Source: Paramylibacter kogurei
GTDB taxonomy: Bacteria; Pseudomonadota; Alphaproteobacteria; Rhodobacterales; Rhodobacteraceae
DNA length: 64,000 nt
Reading direction: 5' to 3'
Assembly: GCF_002742285.1 (NCBI RefSeq)
Contig: NZ_MDGM01000003.1
Location: 1 to 64,000, forward strand
Positions within the stretch are counted from its first letter, which is position 1. Every line of letters begins with the position of its first letter. Below the pieces are notes generated by a model. That model was not told the DNA's origin and did not search any database. It was given only the letters and a program-made list of their open reading frames with translations. A program made the translations under genes and the position numbers. This document shows, piece after piece, positions 27,201-35,776 of the stretch.

Positions 27201-29357
27201 ACACTGGGGAAGGGTTTATCCGTATTCCGCTCGGCTATGACCATCTATCTGAAATCTGGCCGTAGTGGATTTACTAAAAAAGATTTCTTACCTTTAGAGG
27301 AACACTACCGCGAGCAAACGATCCAAACTCATGTGATGTCAGCCTATGCCGAAAGAGGTCTTGAGCATATCGAAGAGGCAAAGCGCCTTTCTGAGGACTA
27401 CTTCACGCTGGATCAAGATCGGTTTTTGCAACGTTGGATGCCCGGACGCAGCGTTGAAATGCGCCGCCAAACCACAGGAAAAGCTTGGAAAAAGATTGTA
27501 GAGGATTTGGGTAACCCCGTTCAACAAGAGATCGTTGCAGATGAGCGCGAAGAGACCAATGTTCTCGTTCTTGCGGGGCCAGGTTCTGGAAAAACACGGA
27601 TCCTTGTGCACCGTATAGCCTACCTACTGCGCGTAAAACGTGAGGATCCTCGCGACATCCTCGTCCTCACTTATAATCGCCATGCCGCGGCAGAGATCCG
27701 TGCCCGTCTGCGTCATCTTGTCGGTGAGGATGCATCTCGCGTGACCGTCTCAACTTGTCATGCCCTAGCGATGCGCTTAGTCGGCGCGAGTTTTTCTGGT
27801 GCCGTGTCCGAAGAACGCGACTTTGATGGCATTATCATGGATGCAGTCCACCAGATTAACGGCGACGGCTTAAGCCGTTCTGAGGCGGAGGCGCAGCGTG
27901 AAGCTCTCATTCAGGGATACCGCTGGATTCTTGTAGATGAATACCAAGACATTGGCCCTGAGGAATACGCATTGATCGCAGCGGTGGCGGGACGCTCGTT
28001 AGATGATCCGGACCAACGGCTAAGCCTTTTTGCGGTGGGCGACGATGACCAGAACATCTATGCCTTTGCGGGCGCTTCGATCTCTTTCATTCGCCAGTTT
28101 GAAGCAGACTACCGCGCTAAGCCTAAGTTTCTGGTCGAGAACTATCGTTCGACCCGCTTCATTATTGATGCATCCAATCAAGTCATCGAAGCTTCTAAAG
28201 GCCGCATGAAAGCAGGGCATGAGATCACCGTGGACAAACTGCGTAGTCTCGATCCTGGTGGTGGTGCAATGGCGCAATATGATCCGGTTGGCCAAGGGCG
28301 CGTACAGTTTCTTGACGGCCCAGATGACGAGGTAGCGCAAGCTGTAATCGCTGTTGATGAGCTCGTAAGGATGTCGCGACTAGATCCCAATTTTTCATGG
28401 TCTCGTACAGCAATCATTTCACGTGATTGGCGCAGACTTAGCGCTGTGCGTGCCTACGCCGAAGAGCTTGAGCTTCCAGTTGAAATGGCTAACGAGAAAC
28501 TCCCTAGTGTCTGGCGCTTACGTGAGATGCAACAACTTGTTGCAGGCTTACGCAAACGCCCCGTTGCGATGCTAACAATCCAAGACATTCTGGATGTTCT
28601 CAATGAACAAAACTCTAGCCGTTGGGTAGATATTCTTGCCGAGGGGATTGCTGACCTTGCAAGAGATTTAGGGAAAAAATCTATTCCAGCGCTCGACGCC
28701 ATAGAGTGGCTTGCGGAATGGTCGAAAGATGTGCGACGCGTGCAAAGGGGGCTACTTCTGCTCACTGCGCACCGCTCCAAGGGGCTCGAGTTTGACCATG
28801 TGGTGATCCTTGATGGAGGTTGGGAAGCCCTTTCGGAGGGTGAGGACGGCGAAGCGCCACGTCGCCTCTTCTATGTCGCAATGACACGTGCGCGCCTGAG
28901 CCTATCGGTGGTCACGAGAGGCGAACACGCATTCGTACTTGCTGACTCTGAAAGCGAAATGCTGCGAAAGGTCGAAATGCCCAGCCGCATGGATCTGCCT
29001 AACCCCGATTGGTATCAAGTGCCCGACTTGGCGACGGTCGACCTGTCCTACGCTGGCCGTTTGCCTGCGGATAATCCAACTCATGCTGCCATATCCAATG
29101 CTAAAATCGATGATCCTGTAACGCTAGAACGACGTGACGGGAAATGGTTGGTCATGGATCAAAACCGTCGCCCCCTTTGTCGCATGGCTAAAAACTGGAG
29201 TCCCCCCGATAGCTCATCATTGGTATCGGGTAAGATTGGCGCAATTGTTAGGTGGAGAAAGACCGATAATGACGAGCGTTACCATCGCTATATCAAACGA
29301 GACGAATGGGAAACGATCCTGCCCGAACTTGTATTCCGTAAGCACGGGCTGTGCTAA
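24216..29357 (+). CDS. Exonuclease-RecQ-UvrD fusion helicase
   Basis: About 1,713 residues from ATG 24216; a GTG at 24210 is an alternative. The N-terminus is a DnaQ/RNase T-like 3'-5' exonuclease: D-x-E in SVDLEVNP (near 25-27), GHNILRHD and PELDARL in the later motif positions. A Cys cluster (CGNSACNWC) leads into a RecQ helicase: ILPTGTGKS (near 330), LDEAHCVSKWGHDFRPDY (near 430) and QEAGRAGRDR (near 622). A second superfamily-1 helicase of UvrD/Rep type follows: LAGPGSGKT (near 1120), VDEYQDIGPEE (near 1240), GDDDQNIYAFAG (near 1275), HRSKGLEFDHV (near 1520) and YVAMTRAR (near 1553). Both motors appear intact. The unusual combination beside restriction genes suggests DNA processing in defence; a repair role is the alternative. 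Confidence 0.88.
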   Translation: MALFNPLRSKNENIRPLLERCLSVDLEVNPKTSEIFDMAAVRFGDDTAVVTPKGVLKQSLDQLEKELGKTLHVIGHNILRHDIEHLLAARPRLAAKMVAPIDTLWLNPLAFPRNPYHHLVKHYHDGRLQSGHVNDPELDARLVFQILENQIEALTELNVQSPDMLLAYHYLGTRIDRADGFDAVFREVRQATNPSRVDAFAAITSLLKGQACEKQVPGVLDKLTDPRMAWPLAYAISWISVSGGESVMPPWVRTSFPESAMLVRELRDTKCGNSACNWCANMNNPVSALKKWFGFESFRPQPVNSDGNSLQEVIVSEAMNHANVLGILPTGTGKSVCYQIPALSLYEKTGALTVVISPLVALMADQVQGMERAGISSAVTINGMLSMPERQEALNRVRMGQAAILLISPEQLRSLSIRSVLAQREVGIWVLDEAHCVSKWGHDFRPDYRYIGRFIREFSGNIAPAPVMCLTATAKPEVVHDITKHFRERLGVELGLFDGGATRTNLTFTVQPTGKESKLADILTAIQEHLPAGDTSGAVIYCATRKETERVAVFLKHQGLAAEHFHAGLTADDKHIVQERFRVGELRVIAATNAFGMGIDKPDIRLVIHADIPGSLENYLQEAGRAGRDRAPAECVLLYHTDDVERQFNLCARSRLDRHEIGAILKALRRMDEHTRNSGTVVATPGEIVLEEKDREFVRDSATDDTRVKTAVSWLEEATLVSREENRVQVFPSSLMVRTIDDAAQRLNGAEITQTRRNQLLNIVRHIMNTQPDQGISTDELTGISGLSHRELSKAMADLETFNVARNDIAITVSVHIGVENQSRDRIKRAIQLEKALIAKLREFAPEAEIGDAASLDLSAASQVLRDEGHGDAIPHVLDRVLRSIERDGRDSDGGRGNIRLRKLSNKTLEVVLQRSWRIVEHTASIRWLAAEKLLEVLIDNAPSGARGKDIQVDTTVGELLAVLRGDTIIKSSGVKDMTKLMERSLLWLHEQKVVTLGKGLSVFRSAMTIYLKSGRSGFTKKDFLPLEEHYREQTIQTHVMSAYAERGLEHIEEAKRLSEDYFTLDQDRFLQRWMPGRSVEMRRQTTGKAWKKIVEDLGNPVQQEIVADEREETNVLVLAGPGSGKTRILVHRIAYLLRVKREDPRDILVLTYNRHAAAEIRARLRHLVGEDASRVTVSTCHALAMRLVGASFSGAVSEERDFDGIIMDAVHQINGDGLSRSEAEAQREALIQGYRWILVDEYQDIGPEEYALIAAVAGRSLDDPDQRLSLFAVGDDDQNIYAFAGASISFIRQFEADYRAKPKFLVENYRSTRFIIDASNQVIEASKGRMKAGHEITVDKLRSLDPGGGAMAQYDPVGQGRVQFLDGPDDEVAQAVIAVDELVRMSRLDPNFSWSRTAIISRDWRRLSAVRAYAEELELPVEMANEKLPSVWRLREMQQLVAGLRKRPVAMLTIQDILDVLNEQNSSRWVDILAEGIADLARDLGKKSIPALDAIEWLAEWSKDVRRVQRGLLLLTAHRSKGLEFDHVVILDGGWEALSEGEDGEAPRRLFYVAMTRARLSLSVVTRGEHAFVLADSESEMLRKVEMPSRMDLPNPDWYQVPDLATVDLSYAGRLPADNPTHAAISNAKIDDPVTLERRDGKWLVMDQNRRPLCRMAKNWSPPDSSSLVSGKIGAIVRWRKTDNDERYHRYIKRDEWETILPELVFRKHGLC

Positions 29358-29454
29358 TGTCACACTGACGGGATTGTAACATCTACACAGTTCTGGCTCT
29401 CTTCGTTGTCATATAAATTATAAATTTATTTGTCGAAGGTAGGAGAATCTAAAA

Positions 29455-29478
29455 GAGGCCAAGCTTTCACTTGGCCTC
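29455..29478 (-). terminator. Terminator hairpin between helicase and TRAP operon
   Basis: A perfect 9-bp stem GAGGCCAAG/CTTGGCCTC with a 6-base loop, followed by TTTT when read on the minus strand and TTTGTT on the plus strand. It lies between converging genes and can end the TRAP operon and probably also the helicase transcript. Confidence 0.8.
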
Positions 29479-29505
29479 TTTGTTGCAACGAAATTGCCAT
29501 TTCGT

Positions 29506-30510
29506 TTATTTAGCAGCAATCGCAGCATTCATAATTTCTGTTGCTTCTTCAAGCCATTCTGCACCACCAATATCGGCTGCAAAACTTGGCCACAGGGCTT
29601 TTGCCGCTTCTTGCCATTTTGCTTCATCTTCTGGAGCACCGCTTAGCGTCATGCCAAGCTCGACAAGTTTTACTTTGGCAGCCTCTGTTTCTGCTGCTGA
29701 AACTTCGCGTTCATACATCGCAGCCTCTTCACCAGCTTTGTTCAAGGCGGCTTGCAAGTCTTCTGGCAAGCCTTGATAAAACCGCTCGGACACAATGATT
29801 GGGCCAGACCAAATCAGGTAGTGTACTTCTGTAATGTATTTCTGAACTTCGTAGAACTTAGAAGAAATAGCGGTCGTATATGGGTTTTCCTGACCATCAA
29901 TAACGCCTTGCTGTAACGCAGGAAACACCTCAGCCCAAGCCATTGGGATAGGATCTAAACCCCAAGATTTAAACGTCTCGATAGCAATGTTGTTCTTGGA
30001 GACACGAACCTTCAAGCCTTGCAGATCTTCTAGTGTTTTTACTTCACGCTCACCATTGGTAAGTACGCGAAAGCCTTTCTCAAAATAACCCAAAACACGC
30101 ACGCCAGCCTCACCTGGAAGACGTTCGTTCAACGGCTCTTTCAATGCATCCATCGCAGCGTGTGCATCTTCGTTTGACGTAAATGCATAAGGGAGCATCA
30201 TTACACCAACCGAAGGCGCAAGAGGCACAAGGTTACCTGTATATAGAATTTCAGATTCAATTGAACCCATGCGCAACGATTGTGCAACTTCTTGTTCAGA
30301 ACCCAGCTGGTTCGATGGGAAAATCTGAACATCGATACGGCCATCAGAGTATTTTTCAACGAGCTCTTCAAATTTTAGCGCACCCTTGTGTGTTGGGTTA
30401 TTTTCATTGTCACCGTGGCTTAGGCGCATTGTGAAATCCGCCGCTGCGACCGGCAATGCGACGCTCAATGCGATCGCTGCAGTGGTAAGTGTTTTCGTGA
30501 ATAGTTTCAT
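29506..30510 (-). CDS. dctP: TRAP transporter solute-binding protein (DctP family)
   Basis: 334 residues with a signal peptide (MKLFTKTLTTAAIALSVALP, cleavage near AAA-DF), so periplasmic. The DctP signature is present: LQGLKVRVSKN, with the arginine that binds a substrate carboxylate, and FPALQQGVIDGQENP. It delivers an organic acid to the DctQM permease encoded just upstream in the same transcript. The neighbours, an UxuB-like and an L-idonate/gulonate-dehydrogenase-like enzyme, suggest a hexonate such as L-gulonate or L-idonate as ligand; that is inference. Last gene of a five-gene minus operon, followed by a strong terminator. Confidence 0.92.
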   Translation of the reverse strand: MKLFTKTLTTAAIALSVALPVAAADFTMRLSHGDNENNPTHKGALKFEELVEKYSDGRIDVQIFPSNQLGSEQEVAQSLRMGSIESEILYTGNLVPLAPSVGVMMLPYAFTSNEDAHAAMDALKEPLNERLPGEAGVRVLGYFEKGFRVLTNGEREVKTLEDLQGLKVRVSKNNIAIETFKSWGLDPIPMAWAEVFPALQQGVIDGQENPYTTAISSKFYEVQKYITEVHYLIWSGPIIVSERFYQGLPEDLQAALNKAGEEAAMYEREVSAAETEAAKVKLVELGMTLSGAPEDEAKWQEAAKALWPSFAADIGGAEWLEEATEIMNAAIAAK

Positions 30511-30531
30511 AGTGGTTTCCTCCGATTAAAA

Positions 30532-31824
30532 CTAATTGATGAAGCCCATCATTCTGGGCAACCAAAGCGTGAGCGCGGGTACAAAGGCGACAAGCACCAT
30601 CACCGCAATCTCAGCACAAAGAAATGGGATCGAGGCCTTGGAAACCTTTTCGACGGTGGTTTCTCCGATCTCTGAAGCAACAAATAGATTGACCCCGAGC
30701 GGTGGCGTTGAATAGCCAATCTCGCAGGCAATAACAAAAATAATGCCGAACTGAATGGGATCGATCCCAACATTTACAACAACAGGCAAAAGAAGCGGTG
30801 TCAGAATAATAATCTGCGTCAACGTCTCCATCCACATGCCAATAAAAACCAACATTAACAGGACCAGCAAGATCAACATTGTTGGATCTGAAATAGCATC
30901 GATCAGATAACCCGACACGGCTTGTGGTATCTGAAACATCGATAACATACGTCCAATGATACGCCCCGTAACAAGAACAAGCATAACTGTACCTGTGATA
31001 CGAACGGCATAGACAACCGCATCAATGAATAACCCAACGCGAATTTCGCGATAGATGAATATTCCAACAAACAGCGCATAAAGAACGGCTACTACTGACG
31101 CTTCAGTCACTGTAAATACGCCCGTATAGATACCGCCAAGGATAATGATGGGCGCAGCGAGTGCCCATTTGGCTTCCCATGCGGCTTTTTTGATATGTGT
31201 AAGGTTGCGTTCCTTCACATCGCCAGATGTGTAGCCTCGGCGCACCGAAATTAAACGACTTGTCCCCCACAAAGCAACCGCTAACAAAAGCCCCGGAATA
31301 ACACCGGCTACGAACAAAGCACTAATCGATGTTTCAGACGTAATACCATAAATAATCATCGGAATTGATGGCGGGATAACCACCCCAATGCCACCCGCAG
31401 ACGAAGTGATGGCTGCGCCAAATCCCTTGTCGTAACCATCTTTAATCATGGCAGGAATCATGATTGACCCAATCGCCGCAGTGGTCGCAGGCCCTGAGCC
31501 TGAAATTGCCGCGAAAAACGTACATGCCACAATTGTCACAGTTGCAAGGCCACCAGGCGCCGGGCCCACAATCGCGCGGCTGAATCCAATCAAGCGATGG
31601 GTAAGCCCGCCTTTTTCCATCAACGTGCCGGCCAAAATAAACATTGGGACGGCAATAATTGTGAATTCATCGACTGCTGAATAAGCAGTTTGGACAAGAT
31701 AGGACATTGGCATATTTGCAGCAGTCATCGACAATACTGCAGCCAATCCAATGGAAATACCAACTGGTACTCCAATTAGAAGCAAGACCACAAAAGATAG
31801 CGCCATTAATAGTGTTGGATCCAT
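30532..31824 (-). CDS. dctM: TRAP transporter large permease (DctM family)
   Basis: 430 residues, strongly hydrophobic with about 12 membrane segments (start MDPTLLMALSFVVLLLIGVP). Family motifs include GSGPATTAAIGSIMIPAM and GVVIPPSIPMIIYG. It is the sodium-coupled channel subunit that moves the acid handed over by the binding protein. It lies 6 bases after dctQ and 21 before dctP, so the three subunits are co-transcribed. Confidence 0.93.
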   Translation of the reverse strand: MDPTLLMALSFVVLLLIGVPVGISIGLAAVLSMTAANMPMSYLVQTAYSAVDEFTIIAVPMFILAGTLMEKGGLTHRLIGFSRAIVGPAPGGLATVTIVACTFFAAISGSGPATTAAIGSIMIPAMIKDGYDKGFGAAITSSAGGIGVVIPPSIPMIIYGITSETSISALFVAGVIPGLLLAVALWGTSRLISVRRGYTSGDVKERNLTHIKKAAWEAKWALAAPIIILGGIYTGVFTVTEASVVAVLYALFVGIFIYREIRVGLFIDAVVYAVRITGTVMLVLVTGRIIGRMLSMFQIPQAVSGYLIDAISDPTMLILLVLLMLVFIGMWMETLTQIIILTPLLLPVVVNVGIDPIQFGIIFVIACEIGYSTPPLGVNLFVASEIGETTVEKVSKASIPFLCAEIAVMVLVAFVPALTLWLPRMMGFIN

Positions 31825-31830
31825 TTGGTA

Positions 31831-32328
31831 TTACTCCCCGATCCGAGTGTCGACGGGGCCTTCGCCCGTTTGCCAACGGCGCACCATTACTTGGATAATC
31901 CGAAATGACATAAACGCGAAACCCAGAGGCACAATCATTTGCACCCAAACCAAATTGATACCTGTCGTTTGCGAAATGTATGGGAATTCAAACATCGATA
32001 CGGTGAAATGGTAGCCATGCCAGATCACCACAGCATTGAAGACAAGCCATAAAAAATCGGCAAGCGTCAGCATTAACAATCGTGCTTTTTTGGGAAGGAG
32101 ATCCAAATGAAGAGACACGCGTATGTGGCGATCGCTTTCTGCGGCAATGATAAAACCAAAGTACACAGCCCAAACAAAAGCAAAGCGGCTCACCTCTTCG
32201 AGCCAGCTGAAAGAGCGCCCCATTCCAAAACGCGCAATCACTTGAAATCCAAGTAATGCGACCACAATTGTCATAAGGATTGCACCAAGCCATTCTTCTG
32301 GCGTGCGACCTCCTAGATATTTACGCAT
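31831..32328 (-). CDS. dctQ: TRAP transporter small permease (DctQ family)
   Basis: 165 residues with four membrane helices. The conserved WLEEVSRFAFVWAVYFG segment and the ESDRHIRV loop are typical of DctQ, which forms the membrane complex with DctM. Its start overlaps the end of the UxuB-like gene by 8 bases, showing that enzyme and transporter genes form one transcript. Confidence 0.92.
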   Translation of the reverse strand: MRKYLGGRTPEEWLGAILMTIVVALLGFQVIARFGMGRSFSWLEEVSRFAFVWAVYFGFIIAAESDRHIRVSLHLDLLPKKARLLMLTLADFLWLVFNAVVIWHGYHFTVSMFEFPYISQTTGINLVWVQMIVPLGFAFMSFRIIQVMVRRWQTGEGPVDTRIGE

Positions 32329-33760
32329 TTACATGCTCCTTTGAGAATTTTCGGATCTGCGCCAAGCGCTCTACCGCTGTCGCACCAGAAAAGATATTTA
32401 CCCATTTTGTCGTCAAGGCAGCGAAATTAGCATCTTCGCGTACGCGCTCAGGCCAAATCGGCAATGCAAGAAATGCATTTGCGAGATCAGAGTGACTGGA
32501 TTCGTGGCGCTTTCGCAGCATCGCTAGTTGGCTTGCCATCGGGTCGGTCGTTACGACGCCGTTTTCATCGGCAGACGTATCACCCGCCATAATAGCCCAC
32601 CCCGCGATGACCATTGCTTGGGCTTCCGCATTGTGACCGCTGTTCAACAAATCCGCTGCAGGTGCACCAATTCGTTGTGGCAGCTTAAAACTCGCGTCAC
32701 TTGCGATTTGGTTGAGAGGATGATGGATGGTTGGATTTTGCAAACGCTTCAAACTAATGCGTCCGTATTTTTCAAGGTTTTCACCATTCGGACATATCAA
32801 TGTCGACGCCTGTGATTCCAAAAATACATCAGCCCAAATTTGCAGATCTTTGTTATTCGATGCACCGTCAGAACTATTAAATCCACATAAGCGGCCAAGC
32901 TCCGCATAGGCAGACTGAAGTCCGTTTAACATGCGGTGTTTCATATGTTCGTATGGCGCTAAATTATCCACGATCTGCGCACCTGCTAGCTCAAAACCTG
33001 GTCGGTTCGACGCAAACTTGTTTTCCATCACCCATTGGCGAAATGGCTCAGCCACGACGCCCAGCGCGTCTTTGCCTCCACAAGCCTTTTCAAGTTTCAC
33101 ACGGCTCGTATCTGACATTGCAGGAACAATACGATCCACCATCGACGTTGGAAATGTAACGCTGTCATCAAGCCAAGCCAATGAATCTGGAAATACTTGT
33201 TCCATATAGGCGCGCACAACAGAACCGAGCAAAATACCATTGTCCGCAACGTTGTCGCAGCTCGCGAGGGTTATGGGATTTCCATATGCCCGACGCCGCT
33301 GATCCAACATTAAGGCAAGATATCCAATCGCTGTTTTTGGGTTGGTTGGGAATGCGATGTCTGCACTTACTTTGTCAGGGTCTAATTCTGTGCTTCCTGC
33401 GCGATGACAGTACCCTTTTTCGGTTATCGTCAATGTTGCAAAGTCAATGTCCGACCAATCAAAACCTGCGGCACTATCTGCATCAAGAACACGCATCAAC
33501 GTCCCAACTTCTCGACAAGATGCCAGATTTCCATCATCCGTCAGTACAGAATAACTTGCGCCTTGTGCTTCATGTAATTCTGAAATGTTAGGCGGCGTTA
33601 AGTTGATGCCAACAACACCCCAATTTTTACTGTCTTCAGAGTTTAATCGTGCCAGATCATCATAATATACCTGTTGGTGTGCGCGATGAAACGCGCCTAC
33701 CCCGATATGGGCGGCGCGTAGCTCAAGTTGGGCGCGATCATATGAAATCTTCGAATTCAT
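32321..33760 (-). CDS. uxuB: Mannitol dehydrogenase family oxidoreductase, UxuB-like (D-fructuronate reductase)
   Basis: 479 residues, normal for the polyol-specific long-chain dehydrogenases. The N-terminal NAD fold has HIGVGAFHRAHQ. The catalytic domain has LASCDNVADNG and KLRMLNG-like motifs (KHRMLNG), the lysine being the usual catalytic residue. UxuB reduces D-fructuronate to D-mannonate with NADH. Coupled to a zinc dehydrogenase that could make D-fructuronate from L-gulonate, this gives a short L-gulonate to D-mannonate route; the D-mannonate dehydratase would have to lie elsewhere. Other hexonate or hexitol substrates are possible. It overlaps the upstream dehydrogenase by 4 bases. Confidence 0.82.
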   Translation of the reverse strand: MNSKISYDRAQLELRAAHIGVGAFHRAHQQVYYDDLARLNSEDSKNWGVVGINLTPPNISELHEAQGASYSVLTDDGNLASCREVGTLMRVLDADSAAGFDWSDIDFATLTITEKGYCHRAGSTELDPDKVSADIAFPTNPKTAIGYLALMLDQRRRAYGNPITLASCDNVADNGILLGSVVRAYMEQVFPDSLAWLDDSVTFPTSMVDRIVPAMSDTSRVKLEKACGGKDALGVVAEPFRQWVMENKFASNRPGFELAGAQIVDNLAPYEHMKHRMLNGLQSAYAELGRLCGFNSSDGASNNKDLQIWADVFLESQASTLICPNGENLEKYGRISLKRLQNPTIHHPLNQIASDASFKLPQRIGAPAADLLNSGHNAEAQAMVIAGWAIMAGDTSADENGVVTTDPMASQLAMLRKRHESSHSDLANAFLALPIWPERVREDANFAALTTKWVNIFSGATAVERLAQIRKFSKEHVNA

Positions 33761-34788
33761 TCGAAATGCACCATGACCTTCAACGTTTCGGATTTTTCTA
33801 ACGCACGGGCAAAAACAGCGTCTGGATCTGCAATATTCATATCCGCAGAGATCATAGGGCGCAGGTCAACTTCACCTGTCGTAATTTGACGAACTGCCTC
33901 CGCAAACTCATCGATAAACCGATAAGTTCCGTGCAAGGTGATTTCGCGTGTTAAAAGCTTATTCAAATCAACAGGAGCTTGAGGAGGTAAAAAACCAACC
34001 TGCACGACAGTCCCACGAGGTTTAGTCGCCGCAATCGCTGAATTTAAAGCGGACGGTGCACCGGATGCTTCGAATACAACATCGCAAATAGGGGTATCGG
34101 TTAATTTGCGCATCTCATCGATGTCTGCAGCATTGTAAACCGCGTCAGCACCAAGACCCTTGGATCGTTCAAGTGCCTCAGGTGCAATATCAGAAATGAA
34201 TATCCGCTCTGCTCCCGCTGCACGAGCCGCAACTGCACACATTTGACCAATCACACCGGCACCAGTGACAAGAACTGTGGCGCCCTTCACTTCACCTGCC
34301 ATTGCCACAGCATGAAGAGCAACGGCGTATGGTTCAGCCATCGCGACATGGCGCAAATCTGCATCGCTTGGAAGCTTGATACATTGCCGCGCCTCGACAA
34401 CGAGCTCACTCGCAAACCCACCGTTGCAATGAGGGAAATGTGCAGCGCTGCCCATGAATGACATATCGGTACATAAATTGGTTAGATCACGCTGACAGTA
34501 TTCGCATTCAAGGCATGGCAATGCCGGTGTCACGGCAACCTTATCACCAAGCGCAAAACCCTCAACACCATCACCCAAACCTGCAATCGCCGCAGAAAAT
34601 TCATGTCCCAAAATCATCGGTTCGCGTAGGATCGAATCCCCCACGCGCCCATGTTGAAAATAATGAATGTCGGAACCGCACACGCCACCATAGGCGAACG
34701 ATAACGCTACTTGACCCGCCTGCGGAACAGGCGTTTCAACGTCTTCAACACGGACTTGTCCAGCCCCATGAATAACACATGCTTTCAA
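33757..34788 (-). CDS. Zinc-dependent L-idonate/L-gulonate 5-dehydrogenase-like enzyme
   Basis: 343 residues from a TTG start at 34788, chosen because GGGAGG lies 7 bases upstream; the frame is open further to 34821 without such a site. It is a medium-chain zinc alcohol dehydrogenase: GGVCGSDIHYFQHG and GHEFSA at the catalytic zinc, the four-cysteine structural zinc lobe CLECEYCQRDLTNLC, and VTGAGVIGQMCAV in the NAD fold. FMGSAAHFPHCNGGFAS resembles L-idonate 5-dehydrogenase and sorbitol dehydrogenase relatives. With the UxuB-like partner, oxidation of L-gulonate to D-fructuronate is the most coherent reaction. First gene of the minus operon, divergent from the RpiR regulator. Confidence 0.82.
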   Translation of the reverse strand: MKACVIHGAGQVRVEDVETPVPQAGQVALSFAYGGVCGSDIHYFQHGRVGDSILREPMILGHEFSAAIAGLGDGVEGFALGDKVAVTPALPCLECEYCQRDLTNLCTDMSFMGSAAHFPHCNGGFASELVVEARQCIKLPSDADLRHVAMAEPYAVALHAVAMAGEVKGATVLVTGAGVIGQMCAVAARAAGAERIFISDIAPEALERSKGLGADAVYNAADIDEMRKLTDTPICDVVFEASGAPSALNSAIAATKPRGTVVQVGFLPPQAPVDLNKLLTREITLHGTYRFIDEFAEAVRQITTGEVDLRPMISADMNIADPDAVFARALEKSETLKVMVHFE

Positions 34789-34868
34789 GTTACATCCTCC
34801 CGTAGTGCATGAACTTAACACTTGATGTTTGTCGTTTTAGAACATACATTTCAAGATGCAGTCAAGAT

Positions 34869-34882
34869 GGAATATTAATTCT
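34869..34882. promoter_or_regulatory. Candidate IolR/RpiR operator
   Basis: GGAATATTAATTCT fits GGAA-N6-TTCC, the site I recall for the RpiR-type IolR of Sinorhizobium, with one mismatch. It sits in the divergent region between the dehydrogenase operon and the regulator gene, 36 bases before the regulator start, a natural place for autoregulation. Confidence 0.4.
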
Positions 34883-34917
34883 AAATCAGATTGCACCGAT
34901 GAAAGGGAGGTTCATAA

Positions 34918-35763
34918 GTGGAAAACGAGAAAGAAATTTCTGCGCCTGCAGCTGACTTCGCGGCATTGCGCGAAGAGATTGCCACGTCGTACAACGATTT
35001 AAGCAATCGGTTGGAACTTATCGCCGACTTTGCACTTCGCGATCCTTCAAGTTTCGCCCTTCGCACCACTGCTGAATTAGGGGAAGACATTGGCGTCGCT
35101 CCTTCTGCAATTATTCGTTTCGCAAAACATTTTCGCTTTTCTGGTTTCTCAGAAATGCAGGCTATTTTTCGCGCAGAGCTGCAAGCAAGCTCATCGTCGT
35201 ATCAAGATCGAATTAAAAACCTTGAGAAACACGGAGCCGCATGTGGAACCTCAGAAATGACCGAGAGATTCGTTGACGCAGGCATCGCGTCACTTCGCGA
35301 ATTGCAACATTCCGCCCCGGTAGAGAAAATAGAAAAAGCTGCTCAGTTACTTGCGGATGCGCGCATCGTGCATGTGCTGGCGCAAAAACGAACATTCACA
35401 GCGGCTACCTATCTTACGTATAATCTCTCGCGCCTGGATGTTCCTGCTAACCTTCTTGACGGCGCGGGTGGCACGCTTGAACAACAAATGACGCTCGTTG
35501 GTCCAGAAGATACAGTGGTCGCGATTTCATTCAATCCCAGCGCCGAAGAGACAATAACCGCTTTTGAACGCGCGCGCGCAACGGGTGCAAGAACCATTGC
35601 AATTACTGATCTTGCGCGTGCGCCGTTTACCAACGCCGACAGTTGGTTTCAAATTTCAGAAGCAAGCGTCGATGGCTTTCGCTCACTCAACGCAACAATT
35701 TCGCTTGCGCTCATTCTCGCAATTCGTGCGGGAACAATTTGCGCAGAAAATACACAAAACTAG
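34918..35763 (+). CDS. iolR: RpiR/MurR-family regulator, probably IolR
   Basis: 281 residues from a GTG start preceded by GGGAGG. The N-terminal helix-turn-helix (about residues 40-85) carries TAELGEDIGVAPSAIIRFAKHFRFSGF, as in RpiR proteins (written here as motif spans TAELGEDIGV and SAIIRFAKHF). The C-terminal SIS domain (about 125-270) would bind a phosphosugar. In alphaproteobacteria an RpiR-type IolR normally precedes iolC, as here (13-base gap). It is also divergent from the gulonate-like operon and may control either or both. DNA-binding role firm, effector unknown. Confidence 0.82.
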   Translation: MENEKEISAPAADFAALREEIATSYNDLSNRLELIADFALRDPSSFALRTTAELGEDIGVAPSAIIRFAKHFRFSGFSEMQAIFRAELQASSSSYQDRIKNLEKHGAACGTSEMTERFVDAGIASLRELQHSAPVEKIEKAAQLLADARIVHVLAQKRTFTAATYLTYNLSRLDVPANLLDGAGGTLEQQMTLVGPEDTVVAISFNPSAEETITAFERARATGARTIAITDLARAPFTNADSWFQISEASVDGFRSLNATISLALILAIRAGTICAENTQN

Positions 35764-35776
35764 ACTGAGACAATAA

